From: Paramecium tetraurelia | Lineage: Eukaryota > Ciliophora > Oligohymenophorea > Peniculida > Parameciidae | Assembly (NCBI RefSeq): GCF_000165425.1 | Contig: NW_001798970.1 | Location: forward strand, 178,173-242,172 | Length of the DNA: 64,000 nucleotides | Reading direction: 5' to 3' | Shown: piece after piece, positions 59,352-64,000 of the stretch | Layout of the letters: each line of letters opens with the position of its first letter | Numbering within the stretch: position 1 is the first letter of the stretch | The notes under the pieces: generated by a model | Database searches by the model: none | Told to the model about the DNA's origin: nothing | The model's input: the letters and a program-made list of their open reading frames with translations, nothing else | Made by a program: the position numbers and the translations under genes

Positions 59352-60754
59352 TCATAATTTTGGTTAGGAATACTTAGCAAGGTTATCTGGAGTTGGTGCT
59401 GGGAATAAACTAGGTGTGAATAGAGTTCTAATAAGATATTATTGACTATTTACGCTTTCTTCATATTTCCCTTGATCTTCATTTGTCCTTTTAAGAATGC
59501 TTCATTGGCTTACAATTTTCCTAAGCAAACCTTTTCAAAATCATCATCAATCATTGTGAAAGTGGCATCAGCTGATTCTTTTCCTTCCTTTATTCCTCCT
59601 TGACCATTCTTTAGATCAATCACCCAGGATTTTACCACTGGTCCACCTTTTTATGTGATAATTTCAAAATTGAAAACTCCTTAAATTTTAGGAATGAATT
59701 CTTTTCCTTCTCCTCTATCCAAGAATGCTTTCATTAAACCAAAAATCTTGTCTGCTTTTAGATTAACACTTGGAGCTTGTGTAGTTTATTATGTTTAAGC
59801 TGTTGATGTTTTTCCTTCTTTCTATTATTTAATGAAATCTTCCTTATTGAAAAAGATTTCAAAGATCTCTGATGATGTTTAAGGATAGCAAACATTATCT
59901 CCAAAACCAGCTACTTATTCCCATTTATCTCTAACATCTTCAGGGGTGAATGGTGTGTCAAAGAAATAGCCTTGATTTCTTTACCATCTCAATTTAGAAA
60001 TGTATCCAGCTCCCAATTCATAAATTGCACCTGTTTCTTTTGAATCATCATGACTCAACACACCTACAAGTGGTACAACAAATTCTGGCTTTAAATTTGC
60101 AAGTAATTCTTTGCTCATAACAGTCTCAGTCAATCTACTTGCAGCTACAGGACAGATTGAATTAACTAAAATATTTCTCTTCAATCCTTCTCTTGCCAAA
60201 GCCAATGTCAATCCGTGAATACCCATCTTGGCAGCACAATAATTTGTTTTAACCAAAGACACCATAAACACCAGAGGCTGAAGATGTGTTAATGATTCTT
60301 CCATACTTTTATTCTCTCATGTATGGCCAAGCAGCTTTAGTGCAAGAGTATGTGCCTTTTAAATGAACCTAAAAGGCATATTATCATATATTACTCTATA
60401 AATGAGATCCCAATCTTCATCTTTCATTTTTTCAAATGAAACATCTCTTAGAATACCAGCGTTGTTTATTAAAATATCAATTTTTCCAAATGCCTTAATT
60501 GCAGTGTCAATCACTTTCTCTCCAAATTCAACACTATCATAATTGGCGACAGCAACTCCACCAGCAGCTTTAATTTCATCAACAACTTTATCAGCAGCAG
60601 AAGATGAAGCTCCTGTACCTTTCATTGAACCTCCTAAATCATTAACAACGACTTTTGCTCCTCTTTTTCCAAAAAATAATGCGTACTCCTTTCCTAAGCC
60701 ATTACCAGCTCCAGTGATAACGACAACTTTACCATCAAATCTCAATTAACTCAT
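59352..60754 (-). CDS. SDR-SCP2 peroxisomal multifunctional-type dehydrogenase, with one frameshift
   Basis: ATG 60754 ([17 protein letters not shown]) to TGA 59352. After removing two 26-nt introns (near 60380 and 59420) 1351 nt remain, one more than a multiple of three. An extra A/T in the run at 60247-60250 sits just before TNYCAAKMG, the SDR Y-x-x-x-K site. Otherwise the SDR is complete: [30 protein letters not shown]. An SCP2 domain follows ([27 protein letters not shown]). The C-terminus PKL is a plausible peroxisomal PTS1. The SDR resembles HSD17B4/MFE-2 but the hydratase domain is absent, as in Dictyostelium MfeA. Likely (3R)-hydroxyacyl-CoA dehydrogenase in peroxisomes. Its stop is 24 bp from the MORN gene stop. 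Confidence 0.88.
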
Positions 60755-61213
60755 ATTTTTAATATACTAATACAAATCCAAATGACATTATATATATAAT
60801 GAACACTTTTAGGAAATCGTGCGTCATAATTAAAAGAGTGATTCAATTATTATTATTTAATATGTTACCTTTCAAAATTTATAATAATTTATTTTGCTCA
60901 ATCAATTTGTGCTTTAATTTATTTTATACTTTAACATTATAAATTGTTAAAACTATTCAATCAAATTAGGTAGTCTAATTTTCTTATTTTTATATTTCAA
61001 AGTTAATAATTATTTCAAATTTTGAATGTTCCCTTATGCCAAAATGATAGTAACTTGAATATATCTTTGCTTAATATAATCTTGTAATAAAAACAAACAT
61101 TCAATATTTTATACTATTCATGATTGGATTATAGAGACATTATTAGTAATTAGCCTAATTGCTAATGAATATTTGTTAGATTAGGATTAATTTTAATAAT
61201 TGTATTTAAAAAT
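60755..61213. other. Intergenic region between divergent genes
   Basis: AT-rich upstream region shared by the SDR-SCP2 gene (-) and the proteasome gene (+). No element recognised. Confidence 0.6.
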
Positions 61214-61963
61214 ATGTCTTACGACACTGCTCTTACAGTTTTTTCTCCAGATGGATAACTATTTCAAGTAGAATATGCAATGGAAGCCGTGAAAAGAGGA
61301 TTGTGTTGTGTTGGAGTCAGAGGAAAAGACATCATTGTTCTCGGGGTAGAGAAAAAGGCAACATCTAAACTCTAGAATGTTAAGACAATCAAGAAAGTGT
61401 ATTAGTTGGGTAGCAATTTATTCAAATGATAGATAACAATTTATGCATGACATTTTCTGGATTAAATGCTGATGCAAGAATATTGGCAAATCAAACAAGA
61501 TTATAATGCTAATAGTATAAAATTTATTATGAGGATGATCCTTCAGTTGATTACATTGCTAAATTTACTAGCTAACAATAATAGAAATTCACTTAAAGAG
61601 GTGGAGCAAGACCTTATGGCATTTCAACATTAATTGCCGGGTTTGATAATTAAAATAAGCCAAAGTTATTTTAGACAGATCCATCTGGGGCTTGTTCTGA
61701 ATGGAAGGCTACATCTCTTGGGAAGAGTGCAAAATAAGTGAAGGATTTCTTAGAGAAGCATTGGAGAGAAGGATTGCACGAGAAGGATGCACTTCTACTA
61801 ACAACGAAGGTATCGGATTGTGGTATATGTCAAGGCTTTGATGGATGTAGTTGAAAGTGGGAATAAGAACATTGAGTTGTGTGTGATTAAGAAGAACACT
61901 TGCTGGTTTTTGAGTGAGGCTGAAGTAGAGGAATTGACGAAAATAACCGCATAGATCTAATGA
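61214..61963 (+). CDS. PSMA7: 20S proteasome alpha-type subunit 4 (PSMA7/PRE6-like)
   Basis: ATG 61214 ([18 protein letters not shown]) to TGA 61961-61963; introns of 23 nt (near 61415) and 25 nt (near 61810) leave 233 residues, a normal alpha-subunit length. The alpha signature is complete: [20 protein letters not shown], then [40 protein letters not shown] and [11 protein letters not shown]. The start SYD-x-A-x-T-V-F and the VEKK motif point to alpha4 rather than other alphas. It forms the outer rings of the 20S core with the other six alpha subunits and gates substrate entry in cytosol and nucleus. No catalytic Thr is expected in alpha subunits. Confidence 0.95.
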
Positions 61964-62187
61964 TTATTATTATAATTAAGAGATTGAACAAATTTGGCTT
62001 ATTTCAATGATGTTTTATCCTATTTTCCAATAAGGATAGTTCGCAATAAATTCAAAATATTAGGAATAATTGAGTGCTTTTTATGGAATGATATTTGAAT
62101 CCTTATAATGCGGTAATAATTTAATACTTGCAATTAATAATATATATCATAATTTCATTCATTCTGAAATCTCAAATATTATAATTA

Positions 62188-63780
62188 ATGAAACAGGAAT
62201 CGTGGGACGATTTACATTTGGCAAATGAAAAATCTATTACTAAAATCTTGGAGCCTGGAGAGTAAGTGTTATTTTCAAGTCTACTCTATAAATTCAATGA
62301 AGTCAATAAACGCCAAGAGAGAACATTACTGATTACAAGCCATAACCTATACAATCTATCGAAATTGACAGTGAAAAGAAAAATACCTATCAAAAGAGTT
62401 TATGGAATAACCATAGGTCTGATTGGTACAGAATTCGTGGTGCACGTGCCTGAAGAATACGACTATAGATATTCAAGTTCAGAACGAAGAGATCAAGCAG
62501 TATTAAGCATAATCAAGGCCTATTGTTTATAACACAGAGGCACTGCATTGCCAGTCTTCTACAAGGATGAACTTACTCTCACTGCATATACGACAACTAA
62601 AGTGGACAAAAAAAAAGGTGTCAATAGATTACCAACCACTGGTTCGGAATTAATGAATGAAGAGTAATTCAGAAAGAGGATAGATTCATAAACAGAAGAA
62701 CGATTGTAAACTCGAGCAAAGACTTCGACACTCTTCGCGAGATAGAAGGGTGAGGTAGTAACAATTGATGACTTTGACCTAATAAAAGTCTTGGGAAGAG
62801 GAGCCTATGGAAAAGTGATGCTGGTCGAGAAGAAAAGTGACAAATAATATTATGCTATGAAATCAATTAGAAAAGAAGACATTGCTGATCCAGAATAATT
62901 AGAACACACCAAAACAGAAAGATTAGTGTTGGAGCATGTAAATCATCCATTCCTTGTAAATTTGCATTGGGCATTTTAAACACCTGAAAAGTTGTTTTTT
63001 GTTACTCAATTCATGAAGGGAGGAGAACTATTTTAACATCTGAAACATGTCAAAAGATTTGATGAAAGCAGAACAAGATTTTATGTTTCAGAAATTGTAA
63101 ATACTCATTATCATTTTAGATATTAGCATTAGAACATTTGCATTAGAAAAATATCATCTACAGAGATCTAAAACCAGAGAATGTTTTATTGGATGAAGTA
63201 GGTCACATTTGTTTAACAGACTTTGGAATGGCCAAAATGCTCAAAAAAAATGAACTCGCCAAATCATTCTGTGGAACTCCTGAATATCTAGCTCCTGAAA
63301 TACTTCTAGAAACTGGACATTCTCAATCTGCAGATTGGTGGGCATTGGGCATACTAACATATGAGATGCTCTATGCATTACCTCCATTTTACAATAAAAA
63401 TCAAGATTTGATGTTTAAATAAATCCAAACCAAAGAAATTACATTCCCAACTACACCACAACTCTCCAACGAGGCCAAAGATTTCATTTCTAAAGTAAAT
63501 ATCCAGTTTAATCTAGTTAACAATTAAAGATCCAAAACAAAGATTAGGAACAGCCAAAGTCGATGAAGTCAAAAATCATCCATGGTTTAAAGGAATCAAT
63601 TGGGAAAAACTCTTGAAAAAAGAAATTGATACTCCTTTCAAACCCTAAATCCAAGGTGATGCTTGGATTGATAATTTCGATAAACAATTTACAGCAGAAG
63701 AAGCTATCAATTCATATGCCCCTGAGAATAATCTAGTCAACCAAGATGAATTTAGAGAATTTGACTATTATTAAAAATGA
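62188..63780 (+). CDS. AGC-family protein kinase with N-terminal PH-like domain
   Basis: ATG 62188 ([16 protein letters not shown]) to TGA 63778-63780; introns of 23 nt (near 63098) and 22 nt (near 63496) leave 515 residues. Residues ~15-120 form a PH/TH1-like lipid-binding domain ([31 protein letters not shown]). The kinase core follows from about residue 190: [51 protein letters not shown] and [14 protein letters not shown]. The C-tail has NSYAPENN and REFDYY, corresponding to turn and hydrophobic motifs of AKT/S6K/SGK kinases (F-x-x-F-Y/D). Activation by PDK1-type phosphorylation in SFCGT is expected. The substrate is unknown; AKT-like by domain order, but the N-terminal domain is not a classical PH by motif. 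Confidence 0.93.
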
Positions 63781-64000
63781 ATTGAAAATAAATATGTAAT
63801 CATTTATTAATTATGAATTTATGCTAAAGTAATTCCAAGGAAATAGGTCATTATTTTTAATCTCTTTATAAGCATAATCTTTGAGACAGATGTTGAGCTA
63901 ATCGATTAGTTTTAGAAATCTTAGATTTACATTTGGCTAGAACTCATAAATCATAAATCCCCTCTTTTTAGAATAGAATTCATTCTGTAAATATAATTTA
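63712..64000 (-). CDS. Possible 3' part of a minus-strand gene, cut by window edge
   Basis: From the right edge a minus-strand frame reads FYSKKRGFMIYEFQPNVNLR ... QLNICLKDYAYKEIKNNDLF without TGA. The first TGA in this frame is at 63712, inside the end of the AGC kinase gene, which is suspicious; a short intron or a different last exon would move the stop to about 63790-63800. A splice-acceptor-like TTTACAG lies just inside the edge. Low confidence until the sequence beyond the window is seen. Confidence 0.35.

Overview
The window reads as ciliate macronuclear-type DNA, most likely Paramecium. Every convincing gene uses TAA and TAG as glutamine and ends only at TGA. The introns are tiny (mostly 20-32 nt, almost all GTA...TAG or GT...AG), base composition is AT-rich, and genes are packed tightly on both strands with gaps that are often only 2-40 bp. 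Genes were therefore read with the ciliate code and spliced by hand; ORFs defined with the standard code are mostly fragments or antisense shadows. Where I give a protein length, the coding length divides by three after removing the listed introns. Family names come from motif recognition, not database search.

Layout. 0-1.1 kb: 3' part of an aspartic protease. 1.1-2.0 kb: Myb-like protein (-). 3.1-4.6 kb: two overlapping Q/K-rich ORFs (+). 4.8-13.5 kb: a giant ubiquitin-specific protease (-). 14.3-16 kb: small protein and a PKA-type catalytic subunit (-). 16.5-20.1 kb: single-pass membrane protein and ankyrin-DHHC palmitoyltransferase (+). 20.5-22.8 kb: CIA30/NDUFAF1-like complex I assembly factor and two uncharacterised proteins (-). 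23.0-25.1 kb: ZCCHC10-like zinc knuckle and TGS1-like methyltransferase (+). 25.1-27.6 kb: hybrid histidine kinase (-). 27.6-32.3 kb: COPI-associated/TVP15-like membrane protein, an uncharacterised protein, a MATE transporter and a small basic protein (+). 32.4-33.8 kb: two-TM protein and cold-shock-domain protein (-). 35.5-37.6 kb: uncharacterised protein and ENTH/epsin-like protein (+). 38.2-43.8 kb: predicted acylated small protein, coiled-coil protein and a second hybrid histidine kinase (-). 44.5-45.0 kb: decayed CDK-like kinase relic (+). 45.6-47.4 kb: P-loop GTPase-like protein with a Q-rich repeat tail (-). 48.5-53.4 kb: M14 carboxypeptidase, coiled-coil protein and an uncharacterised protein (-). 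53.4-55.5 kb: UBTD-like protein and a PG-rich-like protein (+). 55.9-56.7 kb: broken membrane-protein gene (-). 58.1-59.3 kb: MORN-repeat protein (+). 59.4-60.8 kb: peroxisomal-type SDR-SCP2 protein with one frameshift (-). 61.2-63.8 kb: proteasome alpha4 and an AGC kinase (+).

There is no operon-like functional grouping. Loose themes are protein turnover (USP, UBTD, proteasome), signalling (PKA, AGC kinase, two hybrid histidine kinases), membrane traffic (ENTH, COPI-associated, DHHC) and RNA (TGS1, ZCCHC10, CSD). The most notable structural features are the extreme compaction, including overlapping or nearly touching genes, and several relics that fit gene decay after duplication. I saw no CRISPR array, rRNA, recognisable tRNA or intact transposon, and I do not claim a new biological system.
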